A stretch of 38,438 nt of DNA from Acidobacteriota bacterium (GTDB lineage Bacteria; Acidobacteriota; Thermoanaerobaculia; UBA5066; Gp7-AA6). The position numbers were made by a program, and so were the translations under genes. The stretch covers positions 1 through 38,438 of the forward strand of contig DAHUXD010000025.1 in assembly GCA_027307335.1 (NCBI GenBank). Reading direction: 5' to 3'. This document shows, piece by piece, positions 16,442 through 24,372 of the stretch; position 1 is the stretch's first letter; each line of letters opens with the position of its first letter. Under the pieces are notes generated by a model. The model ran no database searches. It had not been told where the DNA came from and was given only the letters and a program-made list of their open reading frames with translations.

Positions 16442-17602
16442 CTATCCCCGCCCGGCCTCCGAGCGCCCCTCCGTCTCGATCTCGTACACGTCGATGCCGG
16501 TGCCCGCCTCGGTGAAGGCATGGATGGGGCTCGCGACGAACGGCGTCCGCCACCAGGTCCGGCGCGACTTGCCGAAGATCGCGAGCGTGATGCCGTGCTC
16601 TCGCGCGAAGCGCAGGAGCTCCGCCGCGACGTCCTCGGCCGAGAGCCACACGACCTTGGCGCCGAGCTCCATCGCGAGCGTGACGTTCTCGCCGAGGAGG
16701 CGGTGCTCCCGCGCCGACATCCGCTGCGGGCTGTCCCGGGCGGTCCGGACGTACACGGCGAACCAGTTCGTGTTCAGCTTGCCCGCGAGCGCCGAGGCCC
16801 GCCGCAGGAGCAGCCGCGTCGTCTCCGAGTTCGACGACATCGCGACCATCGCCTTGGTCCCGACGGGCTCGGTCGCCTCGGAGCGCGCCGGTCCGCGGCG
16901 GTCGGCTTCGAGCCGGTCGGCGATCTGCCGCAGGGCGAGCTCGCGGAGCGAGGCGAGGTTCTCCTCGGTGAAGAAGTTCTCGAGCGCGGGGCCGATGCGT
17001 TCGGTCGGGTAGATCTTGCCGGCGCGGAGCCGCTCGCGCAGCTCCTCGGAAGGCAGGTCGACGTTGATGAGCGCGTCGGCCTGGCGGAGCAGCCGGTCCG
17101 GCACGCGCTCCTTGACGTCGACGCCGGTCACGCGCGAGACGATGTCCTGCAGCGACTCGAAGTGCTGGATGTTGACGGCCGTCATCACCGAGATGCCGGC
17201 GTCGAGCAGGTTCTCGACGTCCTCGTACCGCTTGACGTTCTCGGTCCCGGGCACGTTCGTGTGGGCGAGCTCGTCCACGATCACGACCTCGGGCTTGCGC
17301 GCGAGGATCGCGGGGAGGTCCATCTCCTCGAGGTCCTTCCCCTTGTACGCGACCCGCCGTCGCGGGACGACTTCGAGGCCGGCGATGCGTTCGGCCGTCT
17401 CGGCGCGCCCGTGGGTCTCGACGATCCCGATGACGACGTCGACGCCCTCCTTCTTCAGGTGATGGGCGTCTTCCAGCATCTGGTACGTCTTGCCGACTCC
17501 GGCGGCGTGGCCGACGTAGATCTTGAGTTTGCCGCGGCGGGACTTCTCGATCAGCCGGAGGAAAACGTCCGGAGAGGTGCGTCGGGCCTCCTCCTGCGGC
17601 AT
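16442..17602 (-). CDS. kdpD: KdpD N-terminal domain plus UspA domain, stand-alone
   Basis: The 386-aa protein contains only the cytoplasmic sensor half of KdpD. The KdpD domain has Walker A GHAAGVGKTY (31-40), a DVVIGIVETHGR segment, and Walker B-like VVIVDELAHTNVPG. A UspA-like domain follows (about 250-370, ending in LAIFGKSRRTWW). There are no membrane segments, HisKA or HATPase. A kinase with the missing KdpD C-terminal architecture is encoded at 24369-25820, so KdpD is split into two proteins separated by the kdp structural genes. The stand-alone domain probably modulates the kinase; truncated KdpD proteins are known in cyanobacteria. It starts 10 nt after kdpC; a TAGAAT box 7 nt before the ATG may be an extra promoter. 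Confidence 0.9.
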   Translation of the reverse strand: MPQEEARRTSPDVFLRLIEKSRRGKLKIYVGHAAGVGKTYQMLEDAHHLKKEGVDVVIGIVETHGRAETAERIAGLEVVPRRRVAYKGKDLEEMDLPAILARKPEVVIVDELAHTNVPGTENVKRYEDVENLLDAGISVMTAVNIQHFESLQDIVSRVTGVDVKERVPDRLLRQADALINVDLPSEELRERLRAGKIYPTERIGPALENFFTEENLASLRELALRQIADRLEADRRGPARSEATEPVGTKAMVAMSSNSETTRLLLRRASALAGKLNTNWFAVYVRTARDSPQRMSAREHRLLGENVTLAMELGAKVVWLSAEDVAAELLRFAREHGITLAIFGKSRRTWWRTPFVASPIHAFTEAGTGIDVYEIETEGRSEAGRG

Positions 17603-17612
17603 CGCGGCAATT

Positions 17613-18197
17613 CTACCGGCCCGCCGGCAGCGAGCGGTCGAGGTCCAGGTTCGTCAGGAGGACGTTGACGCGCGGCTCGCCGAGGACCCAGAGCGTGCGC
17701 GGCTCGATGTGCCGGCGGATGACCTCGGCGACCTTCTCCTCCGGAACGCCGCGGGACTTCGCGATCCGCAGCGCCTGCCAGAGCGCGGCGTCGGGGGAGA
17801 GGTGGGGATCGAAGCCGGAGGCCGACGTCGTGACGAGGTCGGCGGGCACCGGCCTCGGATCGCCCGGACGATCGGCGCGCGCCGCGGCGACGGCGGCGGC
17901 GACCGCCTTCTCGAGGTCGGAGCTCGTCGGACCGAGATTCGTTCCCTGCGAGGCGGTGGCGTCGTAGCCCTGCTTGCCGGCCGCGGAAGGCCGCGAGTGG
18001 AGGTACTTCGGGCTCCGGAACCCCTGGCCGATCAGCTCGGAACCGACGACACGGCCGCCGTCGCCGGTCACGAAGGAGCCCTCGGCCTTCGCCTTCCAGA
18101 ACACGCGCGACACGCCCCAGACGACGGCGGGATAAACGCCGCCGAGGAGCACCGTCAGGACCACGACGTAGAGGGTCGAACGAACGATCAGTTTCAT
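17613..18197 (-). CDS. kdpC: Potassium-transporting ATPase subunit KdpC
   Basis: The 194-aa subunit has one N-terminal TM helix (about residues 8-30, LYVVVLTVLLGGVYPAVVWG). The periplasmic domain carries FRSPKYLHSRPSA, TNLGPTS, VPADLVTTSASGFDPHLSPDAA and the C-terminal PRVNVLLTNLDLD. All are conserved KdpC blocks. KdpC stabilises the complex and promotes ATP affinity. It lies 10 nt after kdpB. Confidence 0.96.
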   Translation of the reverse strand: MKLIVRSTLYVVVLTVLLGGVYPAVVWGVSRVFWKAKAEGSFVTGDGGRVVGSELIGQGFRSPKYLHSRPSAAGKQGYDATASQGTNLGPTSSDLEKAVAAAVAAARADRPGDPRPVPADLVTTSASGFDPHLSPDAALWQALRIAKSRGVPEEKVAEVIRRHIEPRTLWVLGEPRVNVLLTNLDLDRSLPAGR

Positions 18198-18207
18198 GGC
18201 TTCTTCC

Positions 18208-20238
18208 TCACGCGAGGTGAAGGGCGAGGACGATCCAGTCGATCAGCTTGATGCCGACGAACGGAACGATCACGCCGCCCACGCCGTAGATCCAGAGATT
18301 GCGCGCCAGGATGCGGGCGGCCCCGAGCGGCCGGTACCTGACGCCCCGGAGCGCCAGCGGGATCAGGGCGATGATGATCAGCGCGTTGAAGATGACGGCG
18401 GAGAGGATCGCCGACCTCGGGTTTCCGAGCCGCATGACGTTCAGCGCGGTCAGCGCGGGATAGGTCGCCGCGAACCTCGCCGGCAGGATCGCGAAGTACT
18501 TGGCGACGTCGTTGGCGATCGAGAAGGTCGTCAGCGATCCGCGCGTCATCAGCAGCTGCTTGCCGATCTCGACGACCTCGATCAGCTTCGTGGGATTCGA
18601 GTCGAGGTCCACCATGTTGCCGGCCTCGCGGGCGGCCTGGGTCCCGGTGTTCATCGCGACGCCGACGTCCGCCTGGGCGAGCGCCGGCGCGTCGTTCGTG
18701 CCGTCGCCGGTCATCGCCACGAGGTTGCCGCCCTCCTGCTCCTTGCGGATCAGCGCGAGCTTCTGCTCGGGCGTCGCCTGGGCGAGGAAGTCGTCGACGC
18801 CCGCCTCGCGGGCGATGGCGGCGGCGGTCAGCGGATTGTCGCCGGTGATCATGATCGTCTTGATTCCCATCGCGCGCAGCCGGTCGAAGCGGTCCCGCAT
18901 GCCGGGCTTGACCACGTCGCGCAGCGCGATGACCCCCAGGATCTTCGCGTCGTCCGAGACGAGCAGGGGTGTGGCGCCCTCCGCCGAGATCCTGTTGAGG
19001 AGGTCGGTCACCGCCGGATCGACGCGGCCGCCGAGGCCGCGGACCCACTCGATGACCGCCTCGCCCGCGCCCTTCCGGATCCGGCGCCCGTTCCAGTCGA
19101 CGCCGGACATGCGGGTGGTGGCGGAGAAGGGGATGAAGTGCATGCCCTCGACGTGTCGGCCGCGCAGGCCGAACTTCTCCTTGGCGAGGATGACGATCGA
19201 GCGGCCCTCCGGGGTCTCGTCCGCGAGAGACGACAGCTGGGCGGCCTCGGCGAGGTCGGAGGCGGCCAGCACGCCCGGAGCGGGGAAGAAGTCGGTCGCC
19301 TGGCGGTTGCCGAGGGTGATCGTGCCCGTCTTGTCGAGGAGCAGCACGTTGACGTCGCCGGCGGCCTCGACCGCGCGGCCGGACATCGCGAGGACGTTGT
19401 GCTGGAGCACGCGGTCCATGCCCGCGATCCCGATCGCCGACAGCAGGCCGCCGATCGTCGTGGGAATCAGGCAGACGAGCAGGGCGATCAGGACCGGCGT
19501 CGTGGCGACGCCCCTCGCGTAGAGGGCGAAGGGGCGCAGCGTCACCGTGGCGATCAGAAAGACGATCGTCAGGCCCGCGAGCAGGATCGAGAGCGCGATC
19601 TCGTTCGGCGTCTTCTGGCGGGAGGCGCCCTCGACGAGGGCGATCATCCGGTCGAGGAACGTCTCGCCGGGATTCGACGTGATCTCGACGACGATGCGGT
19701 CCGACAGGACGCGCGTGCCTCCGGTCACGGCCGAGCAGTCGCCGCCGGACTCGCGGATGACCGGCGCGGACTCGCCGGTGATCGCCGATTCGTCGACCGA
19801 GGCGATTCCCTCGACGACGGTGCCGTCGCCCGGGATCACCTGCCCGGCCTCGACGACGACGCAGTCGCCCTTCCGGAGCGTGGTCGCGGGCACCATCTCC
19901 TCGCCCTTGCGCGTCTGGAGGCGAGCCATCGTCTCGGTCCGCCCGCGCCGGAGCGCCGCGGCCTGCGCCTTCCCGCGTCCCTCCGCCATCGCCTCGGCGA
20001 AGTTGGCGAAGAGCAGCGTGAACCAGAGCCACAGCGCGATCTGCACGTTGAACAGCACGTCCTTGCCCCGCGCGACGTCGCGGACGAGCAGCACGCTGAC
20101 CAGGACCGCCCCGACGAGGACGACGAACATGACCGGGTTCTTCGCCTGGAGGCGCGGATCGAGCTTCCGGAAGGCGTCGCCGACGGCGGCGCGGACGATG
20201 GCGCGGTCGAAGAGGGAGGTGCGTTTCGGCGGAGCCAC
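18208..20238 (-). CDS. kdpB: Potassium-transporting P-type ATPase subunit KdpB
   Basis: The 676-aa catalytic subunit has the actuator loop TGES, phosphorylation motif DKTGT, the nucleotide-domain FSATTRMSG segment, and the hinge [11 protein letters not shown]. The short M-domain of type IA pumps is present, including the [20 protein letters not shown] segment. The inhibitory-phosphorylation serine of TGES is retained. The start is GTG (20236-20238), with GAGGA upstream. It follows kdpA by 13 nt. Confidence 0.97.
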   Translation of the reverse strand: MAPPKRTSLFDRAIVRAAVGDAFRKLDPRLQAKNPVMFVVLVGAVLVSVLLVRDVARGKDVLFNVQIALWLWFTLLFANFAEAMAEGRGKAQAAALRRGRTETMARLQTRKGEEMVPATTLRKGDCVVVEAGQVIPGDGTVVEGIASVDESAITGESAPVIRESGGDCSAVTGGTRVLSDRIVVEITSNPGETFLDRMIALVEGASRQKTPNEIALSILLAGLTIVFLIATVTLRPFALYARGVATTPVLIALLVCLIPTTIGGLLSAIGIAGMDRVLQHNVLAMSGRAVEAAGDVNVLLLDKTGTITLGNRQATDFFPAPGVLAASDLAEAAQLSSLADETPEGRSIVILAKEKFGLRGRHVEGMHFIPFSATTRMSGVDWNGRRIRKGAGEAVIEWVRGLGGRVDPAVTDLLNRISAEGATPLLVSDDAKILGVIALRDVVKPGMRDRFDRLRAMGIKTIMITGDNPLTAAAIAREAGVDDFLAQATPEQKLALIRKEQEGGNLVAMTGDGTNDAPALAQADVGVAMNTGTQAAREAGNMVDLDSNPTKLIEVVEIGKQLLMTRGSLTTFSIANDVAKYFAILPARFAATYPALTALNVMRLGNPRSAILSAVIFNALIIIALIPLALRGVRYRPLGAARILARNLWIYGVGGVIVPFVGIKLIDWIVLALHLA

Positions 20239-20251
20239 TTTCGGTCCTCCT

Positions 20252-21979
20252 CTAGAAGAGCGTCCCGGCCTTCATCAGCAGCTGCTCCACGATCGGACCC
20301 AGCGAGAAGGCGGGGAAGAAGGTCAGCGCGCCCACGATGACGATCACGCTGACGAGCAGAAACGAGAAGATCGGTCCCGTGACCGGGAAGGTCCCCGCCG
20401 ACTCGGGCACCTTCTTCTTGGCGGCGAGCGAGCCGGCGATGCCGAGAATCGGAATCAGCATGAAGAAGCGGCCGAAGAACATGTCGAAGCCGAGCGTCGT
20501 GTTCCAGAAGGGCGTGTTGGCGTTCAGGCCCGCGAACGCGGAGCCGTTGTTCCCGGCGCCGGAGATGTAGGCGTAGAGGATCTCCGAGAGCCCGTGCGGG
20601 CCCCTGTTGTTCAGCGACGAGAGGCCCGCCGGCAGCACCGCCGCCGCCGCCGAGAAGCCCAGGATGCAGAGCGTCAGAATGAGCACCGAGAGCATCGCGA
20701 GCTTGACCTCGTGCGCCTCGATCTTCTTGCCGAGGTACTCCGGCGTGCGGCCGACCATGAGCCCGGCGATGAAGACCGCCAGGACGATGAAGAGGAACAT
20801 GCCGTAGAGGCCGGCGCCGACGCCGCCGACGATGACCTCGCCCGTCGCGATGTTGGCCATCGGCACCAGTCCCCCGATCGGCGTGAACGAGTCGTGCCAG
20901 GAGTTGATCGCGCCGCAGGAGGCGTCGGTCGTGATGGTGGCGAAGAGGGCCGAGTCGCCGATGCCGAAACGGACCTCCTTTCCCTCCATGTTGCCGCCCG
21001 TGCCGCCGTCGGTCGGCGCCGCGGCGACGCCGAGCTTCTGGTGGATGGGATTGCCCTTCTGCTCGGCCCACTCGCAGACGAAGACGCCGGCGAGGAACAT
21101 CAGCGCCATGGCTCCGAAGACCGCCCAGCCGTGCCGGACCGAACCCGTCATCCGGCCGAGCGTGTTCGTCAGCCCCGCGCCGACGGCGAAGATCAGGATC
21201 ATCTCGAGGAAGTTCGTTCCGGGCGTCGGGTTCTCGTACGGGTGCGCCGAGTTCGCGTTGAAAAAGCCGCCGCCGTTGGTCCCGAGCTCCTTGATCGCCT
21301 CCTGAGAGGCGACCGGTCCTTGCGCGATCTTCTGCTCGACGCCCTCGACGGTCTTCACGACGACGTCGGCGCGGAAATTCTGGACGACGCCCCGCGACAC
21401 GAGGAAGAGCGCGGCGACGAGCGAGATCGGCAGCAGCACCCAGAGAATCGAGCGCGTGCAGTCGAACCAGAAGTTGCCGATTCCCTTCGCCTTCTCGCGC
21501 GCCACGCCGCGGATGACGGCGACGGCGATGGCGATGCCGGTCGCCGCCGACAGGAAGTTGTGCAGGGCGAGGCCCGCCATCTGGGTGAGGTGCGACATCG
21601 TGCTCTCGCCCGAGTAGCCCTGCCAGTTGGTGTTCGTGGTGAAGGACACCGCGGTGTTCCAGGAGGAGTCCGGCGAGACGGGGCCGAACTTGTTCGGGTT
21701 GAACGGAAGCCACTGCTGGAGACGCTGCATCGCGTAGAGGATCACGAGCGAGGCTGCGTTGACGATGAGCATGGTCACCGTCCAGTCCACCCACCCCTGG
21801 TCTTGCGAGGCGTTCACGCCGCAGGCCCGGTAGATGGCGCGCTCGATCGGCCGCAGCACCGGATCGAGGAACGTGCGCTCCCCCGAGAACACCCGCTTCA
21901 TGTAGCCGCCCATGAGCGGTGTGAGCGCCACGATGATCGCGAGGTAGACCAGGATCTCGACGAAGTTGATGGTGGTCAT
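20252..21979 (-). CDS. kdpA: Potassium-transporting ATPase subunit KdpA
   Basis: The 575-aa channel-like subunit contains all four selectivity-filter loops of the K+ channel superfamily: [36 protein letters not shown] and [10 protein letters not shown]. About ten TM segments are visible. Length is close to the E. coli protein (557). ATG at 21977-21979 lies 4 nt after the kdpF stop. Confidence 0.97.
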   Translation of the reverse strand: MTTINFVEILVYLAIIVALTPLMGGYMKRVFSGERTFLDPVLRPIERAIYRACGVNASQDQGWVDWTVTMLIVNAASLVILYAMQRLQQWLPFNPNKFGPVSPDSSWNTAVSFTTNTNWQGYSGESTMSHLTQMAGLALHNFLSAATGIAIAVAVIRGVAREKAKGIGNFWFDCTRSILWVLLPISLVAALFLVSRGVVQNFRADVVVKTVEGVEQKIAQGPVASQEAIKELGTNGGGFFNANSAHPYENPTPGTNFLEMILIFAVGAGLTNTLGRMTGSVRHGWAVFGAMALMFLAGVFVCEWAEQKGNPIHQKLGVAAAPTDGGTGGNMEGKEVRFGIGDSALFATITTDASCGAINSWHDSFTPIGGLVPMANIATGEVIVGGVGAGLYGMFLFIVLAVFIAGLMVGRTPEYLGKKIEAHEVKLAMLSVLILTLCILGFSAAAAVLPAGLSSLNNRGPHGLSEILYAYISGAGNNGSAFAGLNANTPFWNTTLGFDMFFGRFFMLIPILGIAGSLAAKKKVPESAGTFPVTGPIFSFLLVSVIVIVGALTFFPAFSLGPIVEQLLMKAGTLF

Positions 21980-21983
21980 GGCG

Positions 21984-22073
21984 TCAGACCTTCTCCGCCC
22001 GGACCATGGCCCAGAGCAGGTACCAGAGGAGCCCGACCGTCACGAGCAGACCCAGAACGTCTTCCCAGCCCAT
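21984..22073 (-). CDS. kdpF: KdpF small subunit
   Basis: This 29-aa peptide has one TM helix and the KdpF form: hydrophobic helix with YLLWAMVRAEKV at the end (family: YL.YALL.PEKF). It is too short for routine gene calling. ATG at 22071-22073 has GAGGGAGTT upstream. It lies 4 nt before kdpA, as kdpF does in E. coli. KdpF stabilises the Kdp complex. Confidence 0.88.
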   Translation of the reverse strand: MGWEDVLGLLVTVGLLWYLLWAMVRAEKV

Positions 22074-22083
22074 GCCAACTCCC

Positions 22084-22167
22084 TCAGATCCGGTCGCAGC
22101 GCCGGGTGTAAACGACCGACAGCCAGAAGAGGACGATCGTCACCGCGATGAAGATGATGTCGAGCAT
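22084..22167 (-). CDS. 27-aa membrane peptide preceding kdpF
   Basis: The frame encodes MLDIIFIAVTIVLFWLSVVY followed by a charged TRRCDRI end. It has a single TM helix with a basic C-terminus. The start is preceded by GAGGAGGAG at an ideal distance. It sits 10 nt from both the upstream barrel gene and kdpF. Similar tiny one-helix proteins with a Cys-Asp/Glu-(Arg/Lys)-Leu-like end occur before kdpF in other bacteria (from memory). It may be an additional small Kdp subunit; function unproven. Confidence 0.7.
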   Translation of the reverse strand: MLDIIFIAVTIVLFWLSVVYTRRCDRI

Positions 22168-22177
22168 GCGCTCCTCC

Positions 22178-23080
22178 TCAGAACGAGTAGCCGAGCTCGA
22201 TGAGCCCGCCGTGTCCCTTCGAGTCTCCGTTCTTCATGGTGTAGGCCGCGTAGGCCGTCCAGTGTCCGAAACCATAGATGAAGCCGGGCGAGAAGTAGCC
22301 GATCGAGTTCACGCCGCTGTACCAGTCCGCGGCGAGCGTCAGGCCCTTCACCCACGGCAGCGGCTGCTCGAACGACACGAGGGCACCGCCCGTCGACGTC
22401 GGCTTCGCGAAGCCGGCGGAGGAATACCAACCGCCGACGTCGATACGCGTATCGGGGCCGGCGATGCGATACGACGCGAACCCGTAGCCCATGCCGGCAG
22501 GATTCCCGTCCTCGCTGCCCCGAAGATAGAAGAGACCATAGCCGCCGGCGGTCAGCGAGAAGCCGCCGGCGTGAACGGGCTGGATCTTCACGGCGACGGT
22601 CGCGGTGGGAATCGAGGGACCGGGCGAAGAGAAGCCGCCGAAGTTGACGCCCGCCTCCATGCCGGGGACCACGCCAACCACGCCCCGGACCGTCGTCGCG
22701 GAGAACCTCGGGTCGGTGGGCCGAAAAAGCTCGTCCACCTCGGCATAGACCTTCCCCGGATCGAGGACATCGGCGGACGGGACGTTGAAGATCGTCTGCT
22801 GCGCGAGCACCGCAGCGGTCGATGCGGAGAGAAATATCGCGGCGGCGACGAGCTTCGCGCGGGGGGCCTTCGTCTCGAGAGGGCGGCGCCGCTGCTCGAA
22901 CACCCTCTCGTCCGCTTTCCAAAGAATCATCGCCCGCCTGCCGCAGGCAACGTATCCCACGAAGCCGGCCGCGACGAGAGGAGTTTGCATCTGGGGAGCC
23001 GCCAGGGCGGCGACGCAGCCCCCGACGAGGACGATGAATGCCATTGAGGCGTAGAGCGTCGCTTTCCGTTCGTCTCTCAT
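22178..23080 (-). CDS. Two-TM domain fused to a putative outer-membrane beta-barrel
   Basis: The product has 300 aa. Residues 1-62 are a two-TM domain (helices about 12-28 and 33-50) that is 33/62 identical to the next gene upstream. A basic linker follows (QRRRPLETKAPRAK). Then comes a signal-peptide-like stretch (77-93, ending AVLA before QQ). The rest (about 95-300) has alternating, aromatic-rich strands and a C-terminal Phe, as in outer-membrane barrels of kdp loci. An internal signal peptide in a fusion is odd. The barrel may be made separately from GTG codon 60 or ATG codon 51, or the two-TM part may anchor it. It leads the kdpFABC transcript, 10 nt before the 27-aa ORF. A role as a K+ porin is inference. 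Confidence 0.7.
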   Translation of the reverse strand: MRDERKATLYASMAFIVLVGGCVAALAAPQMQTPLVAAGFVGYVACGRRAMILWKADERVFEQRRRPLETKAPRAKLVAAAIFLSASTAAVLAQQTIFNVPSADVLDPGKVYAEVDELFRPTDPRFSATTVRGVVGVVPGMEAGVNFGGFSSPGPSIPTATVAVKIQPVHAGGFSLTAGGYGLFYLRGSEDGNPAGMGYGFASYRIAGPDTRIDVGGWYSSAGFAKPTSTGGALVSFEQPLPWVKGLTLAADWYSGVNSIGYFSPGFIYGFGHWTAYAAYTMKNGDSKGHGGLIELGYSF

Positions 23081-23086
23081 GCCGCG

Positions 23087-23141
23087 AGCATGATGGTCGA
23101 GGAGGGAAGAAGTCCGGAAGTTCGGCGAAGGAACCGCGGAA
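23087..23141 (-). promoter_or_regulatory. kdpE box: Four-repeat regulator box and -10 of the barrel-kdpFABC operon
   Basis: Read on the + strand, GGGAAG (23103), CGGAAG (23114), CGAAGG (23125) and CGGAAG (23136) start at an exact 11-bp period. On the transcribed strand they are CTTCCG-N5 repeats. A -10-like CATGCT (23087-23092) lies 10 nt downstream of the last repeat, and the ATG is 6 nt further. OmpR/PhoB-family regulators bind 11-bp direct repeats ending about 10 bp before -10. KdpE, encoded next door, is the likely binder. Confidence 0.65.
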
Positions 23142-23191
23142 GACACGATCGTTTCCTCTCGAGGCGCAGAAGCGGCGATCAGGGAGATCGG

Positions 23192-23560
23192 TCAGCGGGC
23201 TCGTTCGACGCCGCGCGGGAAGGCGGGTTGCGCGCGTTGTGCTGATCCGAAGGAGGCAGGACGAGAGGTCGCGTTCATCGCGTGGACGAAGGACAGCGCC
23301 CCCACCGAGCCGGAAGCCAGGCCGGCTCGGACGGCCTCCAGCGCCGCCTGCTCCTCGGACCCGAAGCGCTTCGACTCGAAGACGAGGTCGTCCACGCGGC
23401 AGAGCGCCAGAGCGCGTCGGGTGCAGGCGACGTACCCCACGAAGGAGGCGACCACGATCGCGACCTGCAGCCGAGGCGAGAAGAGCGCGATGAGGCAACC
23501 CCCGAACAGCACCGCGAGAGCCAGCCCGCCGAGTCCGGTCGCCTTTCGTTTGTCCGTCAT
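23192..23560 (-). CDS. Two-TM protein, paralogue of the barrel fusion's N-terminus
   Basis: This 122-aa protein has two TM helices (about 10-28 and 33-50: LALAVLFGGCLIALFS; AIVVASFVGYVACTRRALAL). The first 62 residues match the N-terminus of the neighbouring barrel fusion at 33 positions, sharing RKAT, GGC and FVGYVACxRRA. The C-terminal 60 residues are unrelated, Ala/Arg-rich and low in conserved pattern; they may be a decayed barrel fusion or simple tail. The upstream region is duplicated too. No known family is recognised. The cysteines in GGC and VAC are kept in both copies, hinting at function. Confidence 0.65.
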   Translation of the reverse strand: MTDKRKATGLGGLALAVLFGGCLIALFSPRLQVAIVVASFVGYVACTRRALALCRVDDLVFESKRFGSEEQAALEAVRAGLASGSVGALSFVHAMNATSRPASFGSAQRAQPAFPRGVERAR

Positions 23561-23566
23561 GCTGCG

Positions 23567-23622
23567 AGCATCCCGCCGGCCGGGAAAAGAAGTCCGGAAG
23601 AGGGGCGGAAGAATTGCGGAAG
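23567..23622 (-). promoter_or_regulatory. kdpE box: Four-repeat regulator box and -10 of the two-TM gene
   Basis: On the + strand GAAAAG (23584), CGGAAG (23595), CGGAAG (23606) and CGGAAG (23617) recur every 11 bp; three are perfect. A -10-like GATGCT lies at 23567-23572, 11 nt from the box and 6 nt from the ATG. The arrangement duplicates that at 23087-23141. Confidence 0.65.
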
Positions 23623-23694
23623 ACGATGAACCCTTTGGATTCAGCGGCTTGGGCGGAAAGGGATGCCTCACTCCTGCCGCCGCACCGGCCGCGA

Positions 23695-24372
23695 TCAGTC
23701 GGGCGAGAAGCGGTATCCCACCCAGGGCTCGGTGCGGAACCAGCTCGGCCGGTTGGGATCGTCCTCGAGCTTGCGCCGAAGACCGCCCATGTGGACGCGC
23801 AGCGTGTCGTTGGTGACGCCGGCCGTGGTTCCCCAGACCGCGGCCATGAGCTGCCGGTGGGTCCAGACGGCGCCGGGCTTCGTCAGCATCGTCGCGAGGA
23901 TCTCGAACTCGAGCGGCGTCAGGTGCACGGGACGGCCGGCCTTCCGCACCGTGCGGCTCTCCACGTCCACCTCGACGTCGCCGAAGCGCGAGAGCGCGGG
24001 CCCGCGCGCCGAGTCGCCGCGGCGGAGCAGCGCCCGCGCGCGCGCGACGAGCTCCGCCACGCCGAACGGCTTCGTCACGTAGTCGTCGGCGCCTTCGTCG
24101 AGGAGGCGCACCTTCTCGCGCTCCTCGTTCCGAACGGTGAGGACGAGGATCGGCAGCGGCGAGCGGCGCCGGATCTCCTTGACGAGCTCGAGGCCGTCGA
24201 CGCGGGGCATGGCGAGGTCGGTCACGACGAGATCGAAGCCTCCGTCGTCGAAGCGATCGAGCGCCTCGCGGCCGTCGATCGCGCTCACGACCTCGTGGCC
24301 CTCGCGCTCGAGCGCGTCGCGCACGACCTTGCGGATCGCCGGCTCGTCGTCGGCGAGGAGGATGCGGCTCAC
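23695..24372 (-). CDS. kdpE: Response regulator KdpE
   Basis: The 225-aa OmpR-family regulator has a receiver domain with acidic D8, D9, phospho-acceptor D52 (LVVTDLAMP), T79 (LTVRNEE) and K101-area TKPFG. A winged-helix DNA-binding domain follows (LTPLEFEILATMLTKPGAVWTHRQL, then TLRVHMGGLRRKLE, ending WVGYRF). The start GTG overlaps the kinase stop (GTGA at 24369-24372), so kinase and regulator are co-translated. It should activate kdp expression under K+ limitation. Confidence 0.93.
   Translation of the reverse strand: MSRILLADDEPAIRKVVRDALEREGHEVVSAIDGREALDRFDDGGFDLVVTDLAMPRVDGLELVKEIRRRSPLPILVLTVRNEEREKVRLLDEGADDYVTKPFGVAELVARARALLRRGDSARGPALSRFGDVEVDVESRTVRKAGRPVHLTPLEFEILATMLTKPGAVWTHRQLMAAVWGTTAGVTNDTLRVHMGGLRRKLEDDPNRPSWFRTEPWVGYRFSPD

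Noticed and set aside
18196-20340. Long + strand frame opposite kdpB
   Set aside because: The minus strand encodes a complete KdpB; the opposite frame is His/Arg/Asp-rich shadow sequence.
23192-23390. C-terminal tail of the two-TM protein as a degenerate barrel
   Set aside because: The tail shows no strand pattern or similarity to the neighbour's barrel, so decay is only a possibility.
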